Below, piece by piece: positions 40,974-49,192 of a stretch of 55,457 nucleotides of DNA. This DNA comes from Solirubrobacter ginsenosidimutans. GTDB taxonomy: Bacteria > Actinomycetota > Thermoleophilia > Solirubrobacterales > Solirubrobacteraceae. Below the pieces are notes generated by a model, which ran no database searches, was not told the origin of the DNA, and was given only the letters and a program-made list of their open reading frames with translations. The DNA is taken from assembly GCF_027587205.1 (NCBI RefSeq), contig NZ_JAPDOD010000058.1, positions 1 through 55,457 on the forward strand, in the 5' to 3' direction. Every line of letters starts with the position of its first letter. The first letter of the stretch is position 1. A program made the position numbers and the translations under genes.

Positions 40974-41624
40974 ATGAGCAAGCCATCGGTGGAGGTTCGC
41001 GACGTGGCCGACGGTCTGTGGCTGTGGCGCCAGCCGCACCCGGACTGGAACGGGCAGTCAGATTGGGAACCGCTGGTCACAAGCGTGGCGGTCGCGAGCG
41101 GGGACGCGCGCGTGCTGCTCGACCCGCTCGCGCCGCCGCCTCGCGAGCGGGAGCTGTGGGCCCGGATCGACGCCTTCGCGCCGGACACGGCGGTCGTGCT
41201 CAAGCCCGATCACGTCCGCGACGTCGACCTCTTCGTGCGCTGGTACGGGGTCCGCGCGTTCGGGCCGGTGCTGTTCTGGCGCGACGACATCCCGAAGACC
41301 GAGCTCGAGTTCCTCCGGGCGGGTGACGAGTTGCCCGGCGGGCTGCGGGCGTTCGACGACGGCCGCGGGATGCTCGAGACGCCGGTCTATCTCCCCGAGC
41401 AGCGGGCGCTGGTGTTCGCCGACGGCCTCACGGCGCCGGGCGACGGGGAGCTGCGGGTGTGGGCGTCGGCGCGGCATCTCCAACGCGCGCTGCCCGCGTT
41501 GCGGGAGCTGCTCGAACTGCCGTTCGAGCACGTGATCGTCTCGCACGGTCAGCCCGTCCACACGCGGGAGGACTACGTCGCCGCGCTCGAGCGCGAACCG
41601 TATTCCGAGCCAGAGGGTGGCTGA
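40974..41624 (+). CDS. Degenerate metallo-beta-lactamase-fold-like protein
   Basis: A 216-residue protein resembling MBL-fold hydrolases: VTSVAVASGDARVLLDPL at the start, LVFADGLTAP, and FEHVIVSHGQPVHTREDYVA near the end. The metal motif HxHxDH is missing; that position reads LKPDHVRDVDLFV. It is probably a non-catalytic or altered-metal relative. No signal peptide. It is divergent from the secreted paralogues. Confidence 0.65.
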   Translation: MSKPSVEVRDVADGLWLWRQPHPDWNGQSDWEPLVTSVAVASGDARVLLDPLAPPPRERELWARIDAFAPDTAVVLKPDHVRDVDLFVRWYGVRAFGPVLFWRDDIPKTELEFLRAGDELPGGLRAFDDGRGMLETPVYLPEQRALVFADGLTAPGDGELRVWASARHLQRALPALRELLELPFEHVIVSHGQPVHTREDYVAALEREPYSEPEGG

Positions 41625-41663
41625 CGACCGATGAGTTCGCCGGCGGGCCTGCGTCCTACGAGC

Positions 41664-42263
41664 ATGACCAAGACCTACACCGGCGCGAGCATGTCCCTCG
41701 ACGGGTACATCTCCGGCCCCGACGAGAGCGGCTTCGACCTGCTCTTCGACTGGTACAACAACGGCGACGTGGTCATCGAGACCGCGCGCGAAGACCTCAC
41801 GATGCGCTGCAGCCCCCAGAGCGCCGCGTACTTCCGCGAGGTGATGGACACGGCGGGAGCGTTCGTCGTCGGCCGCCATCTCTTCGACATCACCAACGGC
41901 TGGGAGGGCAGGCACCCGATCGACATCCCCGTGGTCGTCGTCACCCACGAGCCGCCCACGGACTGGCAGCCGAAGCACCGCGATCACCGGTTCGAGTTCG
42001 TGACCGAAGGCGTGGAGGCGGCGGTCGCGCGGGCGCGCGTGCTCGCGGGCGACAAGGCCGTGGTCGTCAACGGCGGCCAGATGGCCAGGCAGGCGCTGGA
42101 GGCCGGCCTGATCGACGAGCTCTGGGTCGACCTGGTCCCGGTGTTGCTCGGCGGCGGCCGGCCGCTCTTCGATCACGTCAAGGGCCCGGTCACGCTCGAC
42201 GGGCCGCTGTCCGTCGTCGAGGGCGACCGCGTCACCCACCTCCGCTACACCGTCCGGCGTTAG
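41664..42263 (+). CDS. Dihydrofolate reductase-like (RibD C-terminal) protein
   Basis: A 199-residue protein of the RibD_C/DHFR-like family: YTGASMSLDGYISGPDES, GAFVVGRHLFDITNGWEGRH, VVVVTHEP, VVVNGGQMARQALEAGLIDE and VPVLLGGGRPLFD. It probably reduces a small NAD(P)H-dependent substrate. ATG 41664 is preferred over 41631 because the family begins at TKTYTG. Its TAG shares a TTAG tetranucleotide with the convergent regulator. Confidence 0.88.
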   Translation: MTKTYTGASMSLDGYISGPDESGFDLLFDWYNNGDVVIETAREDLTMRCSPQSAAYFREVMDTAGAFVVGRHLFDITNGWEGRHPIDIPVVVVTHEPPTDWQPKHRDHRFEFVTEGVEAAVARARVLAGDKAVVVNGGQMARQALEAGLIDELWVDLVPVLLGGGRPLFDHVKGPVTLDGPLSVVEGDRVTHLRYTVRR

Positions 42264-43075
42264 AAGGTCTGCGTGCCGATCGCGCCGAGGAGGGCGAGCG
42301 CGCGGGCGTCAGGTGAGCCCGGCGGCGCGGTGTAGACGACCAGCCGCAGATCGCTCCCGGCGACGGTGAGGACGTCGCAATCGACCGTGATCGGGCCGAC
42401 CTCGGGGTGATTGATCGTCTTGCGATCCGCGACGTGCTCGGCGACCGGCCGCTGCTCCCAGAGCGCGGCGAAGCGCGGGCTCATCGCCCGCAGGTCCGCG
42501 ATCAATTCGTGCAGTGGGCCGTCATCCGGGTAGCGCCCCGCCGCGAGGTGCAGGTCGGCGACCCAGCCTTCCTCCATCTTCGCGACCTCCTCGGGGGTGC
42601 GGACGATCGGCGACGGCTCGCCGGAGAAGTGGCGGCGCAGGATGTTGGTGTCGTTGTCGCCGAGCAGTGCGCTCGCGAGCGCGTTCTTGGCGATCAGCTG
42701 CCAGGCGGCGTCGACGACCATCACGGGAACGTCGGCGAGCCGGTCGAGCACGCGCTGGATGCTCGGCGTGATGTGGCGATCGATCTGGCCCGCCCCCGGC
42801 GGCACCAGGCCGGCGACGCGGAAGAGGTGCGAGCGCTCGTCGTCGGACAGGCGCAGAGCGCGGGCCAAGGGCCCCAGGACGCTCGGTGAGGGTGCGCTCG
42901 CGCGGCCCTGCTCGAGCCGCGCGAGGTAGTCGACCGAGAGCCCGGCGAGCTGGGCGACCTCCTCACGCCGCAGCCCGGCCGCGCGGCGGCGGCTCGATGC
43001 CGGCAGCCCGACCTCGGCCGGACTGAGCCGGTCTCGCCAGGTGCGCAGGCAGACTGCGAGATCGTCGGCGTCCAT
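42260..43075 (-). CDS. XRE-family regulator with MmyB-like ligand domain
   Basis: A 271-residue repressor. The N-terminal helix-turn-helix contains LRREEVAQLAGLSVDYLARL, then EQGRASAPSPSVLGPLARAL. The C-terminal MmyB-like domain (PVMVVDAAWQLIAKNALASA) may bind a fatty-acid-like ligand. Regulators of this class often control a divergent SDR gene, and one lies 66 bp away. The longer frame upstream to 44380 is antisense to other genes and is rejected. Confidence 0.92.
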   Translation of the reverse strand: MDADDLAVCLRTWRDRLSPAEVGLPASSRRRAAGLRREEVAQLAGLSVDYLARLEQGRASAPSPSVLGPLARALRLSDDERSHLFRVAGLVPPGAGQIDRHITPSIQRVLDRLADVPVMVVDAAWQLIAKNALASALLGDNDTNILRRHFSGEPSPIVRTPEEVAKMEEGWVADLHLAAGRYPDDGPLHELIADLRAMSPRFAALWEQRPVAEHVADRKTINHPEVGPITVDCDVLTVAGSDLRLVVYTAPPGSPDARALALLGAIGTQTF

Positions 43076-43141
43076 CGCCTTCTTAGGGTGGCACTGAGAG
43101 TCCTCTGGTGTCAGCGCGGGTTCCGTCGCACCCTGGATGCC

Positions 43142-43825
43142 ATGACCACGACCTTGATCACCGGAGCCAACAAGGGGCTCGGCTACGAGACCGCCCGGCG
43201 GCTGATCGCCGAGGGCCACGACGTGTGGGTGGGTGCGCGCGACGAGGCGCGCGGGCGCGCGGCAGCGGAGGAACTGGGCGCGCGTTACGTCGCGCTCGAC
43301 GTCACCGACGACGCGAGCGTCGCCGCGGCGGTGGAGACCGTCGGCTCCCTCGACGTCCTCGTCAACAACGCCGGCATCTCTGGCGGGATGGTGCCGGTCC
43401 CGGAGGTGACGCCGGACCTGGTCGAGCGCGTCTTCGCCACCAACGTCGTCGGGATCGTGCGGGTCACGCAGGCCTTCACGCCGCTCCTGAAGCAGTCGGC
43501 CAACCCGGTGATCGTCAACGTCTCGTCCGGGATGGGCTCGATCACGATCACCAGTGACCCGGAGCGGCTGGAATCGAGCATCGTCGGCCTGCAGTACCCG
43601 GCCTCCAAGGCCGCGGTGAACATGCTCACGACGCAGTACGCGAAGGCGCTGCCCGAGATGCGCGTCAACTGCGTCGACCCCGGCTACACGGCGACCGACT
43701 TCAACCGTCACCGCGGCGTCAAGACCGTCGAACAAGGCGCCGACGCGATCGTGCAGATGGCGCTGCTGGACGCCTCCGGCCCGACCGGAACCTACGTCGA
43801 CGACCAGGGCGCCGTGCCCTGGTAG
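43142..43825 (+). CDS. SDR-family oxidoreductase
   Basis: A 227-residue classical SDR: TGANKGLGYETARRL nucleotide motif, NNAGIS, the active Ser in NVSSGMGS and Tyr-x3-Lys in YPASKAAVNM. The acceptor residue pattern (VGARDEARG) suggests NADP(H), as in carbonyl reductases. ATG 43142 fits the family. Probably regulated by the divergent MmyB-type protein. Confidence 0.92.
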   Translation: MTTTLITGANKGLGYETARRLIAEGHDVWVGARDEARGRAAAEELGARYVALDVTDDASVAAAVETVGSLDVLVNNAGISGGMVPVPEVTPDLVERVFATNVVGIVRVTQAFTPLLKQSANPVIVNVSSGMGSITITSDPERLESSIVGLQYPASKAAVNMLTTQYAKALPEMRVNCVDPGYTATDFNRHRGVKTVEQGADAIVQMALLDASGPTGTYVDDQGAVPW

Positions 43826-43843
43826 GGCGATAGGTTGGGCTGA

Positions 43844-44839
43844 ATGGACGAGCAGCCCGAGCCGCGCCCATACCTCGCCGAGTGGTGGCCCCGCGTCGGC
43901 GCCACGCTGCTGGACGGCGTGATCATCACGGTGGCCGCGCTCGTGGCCGATGCCGTGGCCACGGCGAGCGGTGGCTCCGACGACACCGTCGGCGCCGTCT
44001 TCTTCCTCGCCTGGCTCGTGCTCGGCAGCGCCTATGTCGCCGGGACGATGGCCCGCAAGGGCAAGCACAACGGCCAGACGATCGGCAAGCAGGCGGCCGG
44101 CATCCGCGTCGTGCGCGACGACGGGCGGCCGATCCGGCTCGGCTTCGCGGTGGTGCGGGAGGTGCTGCTCAAGTACATCGTCGCCAACCTCGTCTTCGGC
44201 ATCGGCTGGATCGTCGACTCGGTGTGGCCGCTGGGCGACAAGGAGAACCGGGCGATCCACGACATGATCGTCAAGTCCCACGTCGTCTCCACGCAGCCGC
44301 GCCAACCGCAGATCGTGCGCCCGCAGCCCGCACGCCCGCCGGTCGCGCGCCCCGCGCTGGCCCCGCCGATCGCCCGCCACGTCGACGCCGCGCAGCGGAC
44401 CCAGGCGGGCATCGCGGCCGCCGTGGAGCGCGCGGAGCTGCCCTACACGGCCGTCTCGCAGGAGATCGGCTCGCTCGTCGCCGAGCTCCAGCGCTCAGCG
44501 ATGCGCGCGCAGCTGCTCTACGAGGCGCTCGCGGACACGCCGGTGGCCGCCGTCGAGCAGCGGCTCGCGAGCGTCGGTGAGCTCGAGCAGCCGGAGCTCT
44601 CCCTCGCCCTGCGCGAACAACTCATCGCCCAACGGCGGATGCAGGAGCAGTTGCGGCGCTACGACGGTGAGATGGAGCGGATGGTGGTCGAGCTCGACAC
44701 GATCCGCGCCAACCTCGTCAGCACCGCGGCCTCCGGCGACGCCCAGAACCAGGAACGCCTCGCCGAGCGCGTCCGCTCCCTCCGCGACGAGATGAGCGCC
44801 GTCTCCGAAGGCATGGACGCGGGCTACGGAGCCGACTGA
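43844..44839 (+). CDS. RDD-family membrane protein with C-terminal coiled coil
   Basis: A 331-residue protein. The N-terminal ~140 residues are an RDD domain (WWPRVGATLLDGVIITVAAL, GQTIGKQAAGIRVVRDDGRP, LLKYIVANLVFGIGWIVDSV) with about three membrane helices. A Pro-rich linker follows, and the C-terminal ~150 residues are helical and Glu/Arg-rich, likely a coiled coil. Role unknown. The 3' end overlaps the convergent rsbP by 16 bp. Confidence 0.85.
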   Translation: MDEQPEPRPYLAEWWPRVGATLLDGVIITVAALVADAVATASGGSDDTVGAVFFLAWLVLGSAYVAGTMARKGKHNGQTIGKQAAGIRVVRDDGRPIRLGFAVVREVLLKYIVANLVFGIGWIVDSVWPLGDKENRAIHDMIVKSHVVSTQPRQPQIVRPQPARPPVARPALAPPIARHVDAAQRTQAGIAAAVERAELPYTAVSQEIGSLVAELQRSAMRAQLLYEALADTPVAAVEQRLASVGELEQPELSLALREQLIAQRRMQEQLRRYDGEMERMVVELDTIRANLVSTAASGDAQNQERLAERVRSLRDEMSAVSEGMDAGYGAD

Positions 44840-46170
44840 GTTCGGCGGAAGACGAGGACGCAGACGTCGTCCTCGGTCTCGCCGTCCTCGAGCAGCGCGG
44901 TGACGAGCTCCTCGGGGCGCACGTCCGGGTGCACCGTCTCGAGCAGGCGCTGGAGGCCGGCATCGATCGACTCGCTGCGCCGCTCGATCAGGCCGTCGGT
45001 GTAGAGCACGAAGCCCGCGCCCGGGGCGAGCCGGAAGGTCTCGTGGGTGCGTGGGAGCTCGGGGATCGGGACGCCGACCGGGGTCGAGCGGCCGCCGAGG
45101 AAGAGCTGTGGCGCGCCGTCGCCGAACAGCACCGGGGGTAGGTGGCCGGCGGTCGCGAACGCGACATCGCCGGTTGCGGGGTCGACCTCGGCGTACGCGA
45201 TCGTCGCGTACTGGCTGTCGGGCGATTGCTCGACGAACGTGTCGAGATGGCGCAGGACCGCCTGCGGGCCGAGCCCCGCGCCCGCCAGCGCGCGTACGGC
45301 GCTGCGCAGCTGCCCCATGGCGCTGGCGGCGGGCAGGCCGCGGCCGACGACGTCGCCGATCACGATCCCGACCTTGCCGCCGGGCAACTCGAACGCGTCG
45401 TGCCAGTCGCCGCCGACCTCGAGGTAGGCGACGGCGGGCCGGTAGAGGGTGGCGACGGAATAGCGCGGGTCCTGCGGCGCCGCACCCGCGAGCATGCTCT
45501 GCTGGAGCGTGTGGGCGACGTCGCGCGCTTCCTCGAGCAGCCGCGCCCGCTCGATCGCGAGCGCGGCCTGGTGGGCGACGGCGGTGAGAAATTCGTCCTC
45601 GGTCGCGGGCTCGCCCCGGGCCGCCTGCGCGGCGCGCTCAGCACCGAACGGCGCCTCCAGTTCAGCGATCACCGCAGCCGCGATGGCAGCGTGATCCGGC
45701 GCCGCCGCCAGCGCCGCGGTGATGCGCTGCAGGCGCTCCACCCGCTCGCGTGCCTCTCGCTCGCGGTCGCGGGCGGCGAGCAGCTCCTTCTCGTACGACT
45801 TGCGTTCGGTCGCGTCGAAGAGCGTCGTGCGCACGATCCGCGGCTCGCCCGCCGCATCGGTGAGCAGCGTCGAGTTGATCAGCACCGGCAGGCGGCGGCC
45901 GTCGGCGCAGACGATGTCGGCGGCGATCTCGCGCACGCTGCCCTGCATCCGCAGCAGCGGCGCGTAGTGGGTCTCGTGGTAGATCCGCCCGCCGGCGGTC
46001 AGCAGGTCCTGGAAGCGCTTGACGCCGACCAGCTGCTCGCGGGTGTAGCCCGTCCAGCGCTCGAAGGTCGCGTTGACCCGCACGATCCGCCCGCCCGGCT
46101 CCGCCGAGAGATACCCGCAAGGGGCATGCTCGTAGAGGTCCTCGGCGCTCTGCTCGGCGAGGTCGGTCAG
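44824..46170 (-). CDS. rsbP: RsbP-type PAS-PP2C phosphatase
   Basis: About 448 residues: a PAS domain (APCGYLSAEPGGRIVRVNAT, then FERWTGYTREQLVG), a coiled coil, a shortened GAF-like segment, and a C-terminal SpoIIE-type PP2C domain (VGGDWHDAFELPGGKVGIVI, then GDVVGRGLPAA and VLYTDGLIERR) with metal Asp residues. In Bacillus, RsbP dephosphorylates an anti-anti-sigma factor on energy stress. No ATG/GTG/TTG exists near the expected N-terminus; CTG 46170, overlapping the rsbQ stop (CTGA), fits. It is the partner of the upstream rsbQ. Confidence 0.88.
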   Translation of the reverse strand: MTDLAEQSAEDLYEHAPCGYLSAEPGGRIVRVNATFERWTGYTREQLVGVKRFQDLLTAGGRIYHETHYAPLLRMQGSVREIAADIVCADGRRLPVLINSTLLTDAAGEPRIVRTTLFDATERKSYEKELLAARDREREARERVERLQRITAALAAAPDHAAIAAAVIAELEAPFGAERAAQAARGEPATEDEFLTAVAHQAALAIERARLLEEARDVAHTLQQSMLAGAAPQDPRYSVATLYRPAVAYLEVGGDWHDAFELPGGKVGIVIGDVVGRGLPAASAMGQLRSAVRALAGAGLGPQAVLRHLDTFVEQSPDSQYATIAYAEVDPATGDVAFATAGHLPPVLFGDGAPQLFLGGRSTPVGVPIPELPRTHETFRLAPGAGFVLYTDGLIERRSESIDAGLQRLLETVHPDVRPEELVTALLEDGETEDDVCVLVFRRTQSAP

Positions 46171-46958
46171 ACGAATGCCCGGATCGCCTCGGTCGTCTCG
46201 CTCGGCGCGCTGAGGTTCGGGCAGTGCCCGGTCGCCGCGAGCTGCACGAACACCGAGCCGCGGATCGACTCGTGCACGTAGTGACCCACCGCCTCGGGCG
46301 CGATCACGTCGTCGGAGCACTGCAGGACGAGCGTCGGGAGGCTCACCGCGCTCAGGTCGGCGCGGTTGTCGGAAAGGAACGTCGCGCGGGCGAAGCGGGC
46401 GGCGATCTCCGGATCGGTGCGGCAGAAGCTCTCGGTCAGCTCCTCCCCCAGCTCCGGGCGGTCCGCGTTGCCCATGATCGCGGGCGCCATCGCGCTCGAC
46501 CAGCCGAGGAAGTTCGCGCCCATCGACTCCAGCAGTTCGTCGATGTCCGCGCGGGTGAAGCCGCCGGTGTACCCCTCGTCGTCGATGTAGCGCGGCGACG
46601 GGCCGACCATCACGAGCTTGGCGAAGCGCCCGGGCGCGCGCTTGGCGGCCAGGACGCCGATCATCGAGCTGACGGAGTGGCCGACGAAGATTGCGTCCTT
46701 CAGCTCCAGCGCCTCGGCGATCTCGACCACGTCGCTCGCGTAGCCGTCGAGGGAGGCGTAGCGGTCGGCGTCGTAGGCGCCGAGGTCCGATCCGCCGCCG
46801 CCGACGTAGTCGAACAGGATCACGCGGTGATCGGCCTCGAACGCGGGCGCGACGAAACGCCACATGTTCTGATCGCACCCGAAACCGTGCGCGAACAGGA
46901 TCGGCGGCCCGTCAGGCCGGCCGGCCACGCGGACGTTGTTGCGCGCGAGCACGTTCAC
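46167..46958 (-). CDS. rsbQ: RsbQ-type alpha/beta hydrolase
   Basis: A 263-residue alpha/beta hydrolase closely resembling RsbQ: NNVRVAGRPDGPPILFAHGF, GCDQNMWRFVAPAFE, FDYVGGGGSDLGAYDADRYA and the nucleophile elbow GHSVSSMIG. The acid is in SDDVIAPEAVG and the His in ATGHCPNLS. GTG 46958 gives the family start (NVLARNN). RsbQ supplies a small hydrophobic molecule needed by RsbP. The stop overlaps the rsbP start, so the two are stoichiometrically coupled. Confidence 0.92.
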   Translation of the reverse strand: MNVLARNNVRVAGRPDGPPILFAHGFGCDQNMWRFVAPAFEADHRVILFDYVGGGGSDLGAYDADRYASLDGYASDVVEIAEALELKDAIFVGHSVSSMIGVLAAKRAPGRFAKLVMVGPSPRYIDDEGYTGGFTRADIDELLESMGANFLGWSSAMAPAIMGNADRPELGEELTESFCRTDPEIAARFARATFLSDNRADLSAVSLPTLVLQCSDDVIAPEAVGHYVHESIRGSVFVQLAATGHCPNLSAPSETTEAIRAFV

Positions 46959-46994
46959 GCGCGATGAGTCTACGCCCGCCCCTGACGGGTACCG

Positions 46995-48125
46995 TTGGAG
47001 ACCGTGGGGGTCGAACAGAACGTGGTGGCCTGGCGGCGTCACCTACATCGCCATCCCGAGGTCAGCTTTCACGAGCATGAGACCTCCGGCTGGATCGCGG
47101 ACAAGCTCGAGGGCTTTTCGCTGGCGGTCGAGCGACCGACCGAGACGAGCGTGCTCGCCCGGCTGCGGACAGGGAGACCGGGACCGACGATCGCGCTGCG
47201 GGCCGACATCGACGCGCTGCCGATCCACGAGGAGAGCGGCGTCGCGTTCGCCTCCGAGCGGCCGGGCGCGATGCACGCGTGCGGGCACGACGGGCACACC
47301 GCGATGCTGCTCGGCGCGGCGTCGCAGCTGGTCGCGCGCGACCTCCCCGGCGGTGAGGTGCGGTTCATCTTCCAGCACGGCGAGGAGCTCGCCCCCGGCG
47401 GCGCGCGCGACATGGTCGCGGCGGGCGTGATGGAGGGCGTCGACTTCATCTACGGCTGCCATCTGTGGACGCCGCTCGAATACGGCAAGGTCGCCGCGAT
47501 GCCGGGGCCGTTCATGGCCGCGGCGGACTTCTTCAAGCTCACGGTCACCGGCCGCGGCGGCCACGCGGGCCTCCCCCACACCGCGGTCGACACGATCGCG
47601 TGCGCGGCGGAGCTCGTGGGCAGCCTGCAACACATCGTCTCGCGCCGGCTCGACCCGCTGCACCCCGCCGTCGTCACGGTGGGAAGCCTCCATGCCGGCG
47701 ACGCGCCGAACGTGATCCCCGGCGAGGCCGTGCTGACAGGCACGACCCGCTCGTTCGATCCGGAGGTGCGCGGACGGATCCCGATGCTGATCGAGGAGAT
47801 CGCCCGCGGCGTCTGCGCCGCCCACGGCGCCAACTTCGAGCTCGACTTCCAGTTCGGCTACAAGCCCGTCGTCAACGAGGCGCGCGCCACGGAGCTCGTG
47901 CGCGAGGTCATCGACCCCGCCCAGCTGGTCGAGATCGAGCCGATCATGGGCGGCGACGACTTCTCCGCCTTCCAGGCCGAGGCTCCCGGGTGCTACGCGT
48001 TCGTCGGCGCCGGCGGCGCGTACCCACACCACCACCCGCGGTTCGTCATCGACGAGCGAGCGCTCGCGACGGGCACGCAACTGCACGTCGACGTCGCCCT
48101 CCGAGCGCTCGAGGTGTTCGCATGA
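46995..48125 (+). CDS. M20-family amidohydrolase (hippurate-hydrolase-like)
   Basis: A 376-residue metallopeptidase of the M20D/amidohydrolase type. HRHPEVSFHEHET, ALRADIDALPIHE, MHACGHDGHTAMLLGAA and QHGEELAPGGARDM carry the dinuclear-metal ligands and catalytic Glu. The dimerisation domain includes VTGRGGHAGLPH. Substrates are N-acyl amino acids or indoleacetyl conjugates. TTG 46995 or GTG 47004 are both possible starts. It is coupled to the epoxide hydrolase downstream (ATGA). Confidence 0.9.
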   Translation: METVGVEQNVVAWRRHLHRHPEVSFHEHETSGWIADKLEGFSLAVERPTETSVLARLRTGRPGPTIALRADIDALPIHEESGVAFASERPGAMHACGHDGHTAMLLGAASQLVARDLPGGEVRFIFQHGEELAPGGARDMVAAGVMEGVDFIYGCHLWTPLEYGKVAAMPGPFMAAADFFKLTVTGRGGHAGLPHTAVDTIACAAELVGSLQHIVSRRLDPLHPAVVTVGSLHAGDAPNVIPGEAVLTGTTRSFDPEVRGRIPMLIEEIARGVCAAHGANFELDFQFGYKPVVNEARATELVREVIDPAQLVEIEPIMGGDDFSAFQAEAPGCYAFVGAGGAYPHHHPRFVIDERALATGTQLHVDVALRALEVFA

Positions 48126-49192
48126 CGTCGTTCTCGGTCCGCATCGGCGACGACGTGCTCGAGGACCTTCGTCGCCGGCTGGACGCCACGCGCTGGCCCG
48201 ACGAGCCGCCCGAGGCCGGGCCCGAGCACGGGTTCGGGCTCTCCGCGGCGCGCTCGCTGGCCGCGTACTGGCGCGATCAGTACGACTGGCGCGCGGCCGA
48301 AGCCGTCTTGAACTCCTTCGCGGAGCAGGCGGTCGTGGACGGCGTGCACTACTTCGCCGACGGGGATGGCCCGCCGCTGGTGCTGCTGCACGGCTGGCCG
48401 TCGAGCGTGTGGGAGTTCGTGCGGCTCGTCCCGCTGCTGCGCTCGCATGCGCGGGTGATCGTGCCGTCGCTGCCGGGCTACACGTTCTCGTTCACGCCCG
48501 GCGGCGCGCGGTCGTCGATCGTCGACTGCGCCGACAAGGTCCACGGCCTGATGCGCTCGCTCGGGCACGAGCGCTACCTCGTGGCGGGCGGCGACTGGGG
48601 CTCGAGCACCGCGGTGCGGATGGCTTACGCCTATCCGGACGCCGTGCAGGCGCTGCACCTCTACATGATGCCGCTGCGGCGACCGGAGACCTGGCCGGAG
48701 TACGAGCGGAACTCGCGAGCGGCGTTGCTTGCCTGGAGCGAGGAGGAAGGCGGCTACGTGCACATCCAGGGCACGCGGCCGCAGACGCTCGCCTACGGCC
48801 TGGCCGACTCCCCCGTCGGCCTGATGAGCTGGATCGCGGAGAAGTTCGACCGCTGGACGGACTCGCGCGGCCTCCCGCCCGACGACGTCCTGACCACGAC
48901 GATGATCTATTGGGCCACCGGCTGCATCGGCTCGTCCTTCTGGCCGTACTGGGCGCGGCGGCACGGCGACTGGGTGCTCGATGACGTCGCCGACGCTGGT
49001 GACCGGCTCGCCGCCCCGCTCACGTTCCTGGACTTCCCGAAGGAGCTCGTCCACGTGCCGCGCACGGTCGTCGAGCGCGTCTTCGACGTCGAGCGCTGGG
49101 AAGCGCCCTCGTACGGCGGGCACTTCCCAGCCCTGGAGACGCCTGACATGCTCGCCGATAGCCTCGTGCGGTTCGTCAGCGTTTCACGGTGA
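48122..49192 (+). CDS. Epoxide hydrolase, EHN-domain type
   Basis: A 356-residue alpha/beta hydrolase with an N-terminal EHN domain (DVLEDLRRRLDATRWPDEPP). HGWPSSVWEF is the oxyanion region. The nucleophile Asp is in AGGDWGSSTAV, and the general-base His in YGGHFPALETPD. It adds water to epoxides to form diols. Cytoplasmic, overlapping the M20 gene by 4 bp (ATGA). Its 3' end overlaps the convergent beta-helix gene by 17 bp. Confidence 0.92.
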   Translation: MTSFSVRIGDDVLEDLRRRLDATRWPDEPPEAGPEHGFGLSAARSLAAYWRDQYDWRAAEAVLNSFAEQAVVDGVHYFADGDGPPLVLLHGWPSSVWEFVRLVPLLRSHARVIVPSLPGYTFSFTPGGARSSIVDCADKVHGLMRSLGHERYLVAGGDWGSSTAVRMAYAYPDAVQALHLYMMPLRRPETWPEYERNSRAALLAWSEEEGGYVHIQGTRPQTLAYGLADSPVGLMSWIAEKFDRWTDSRGLPPDDVLTTTMIYWATGCIGSSFWPYWARRHGDWVLDDVADAGDRLAAPLTFLDFPKELVHVPRTVVERVFDVERWEAPSYGGHFPALETPDMLADSLVRFVSVSR

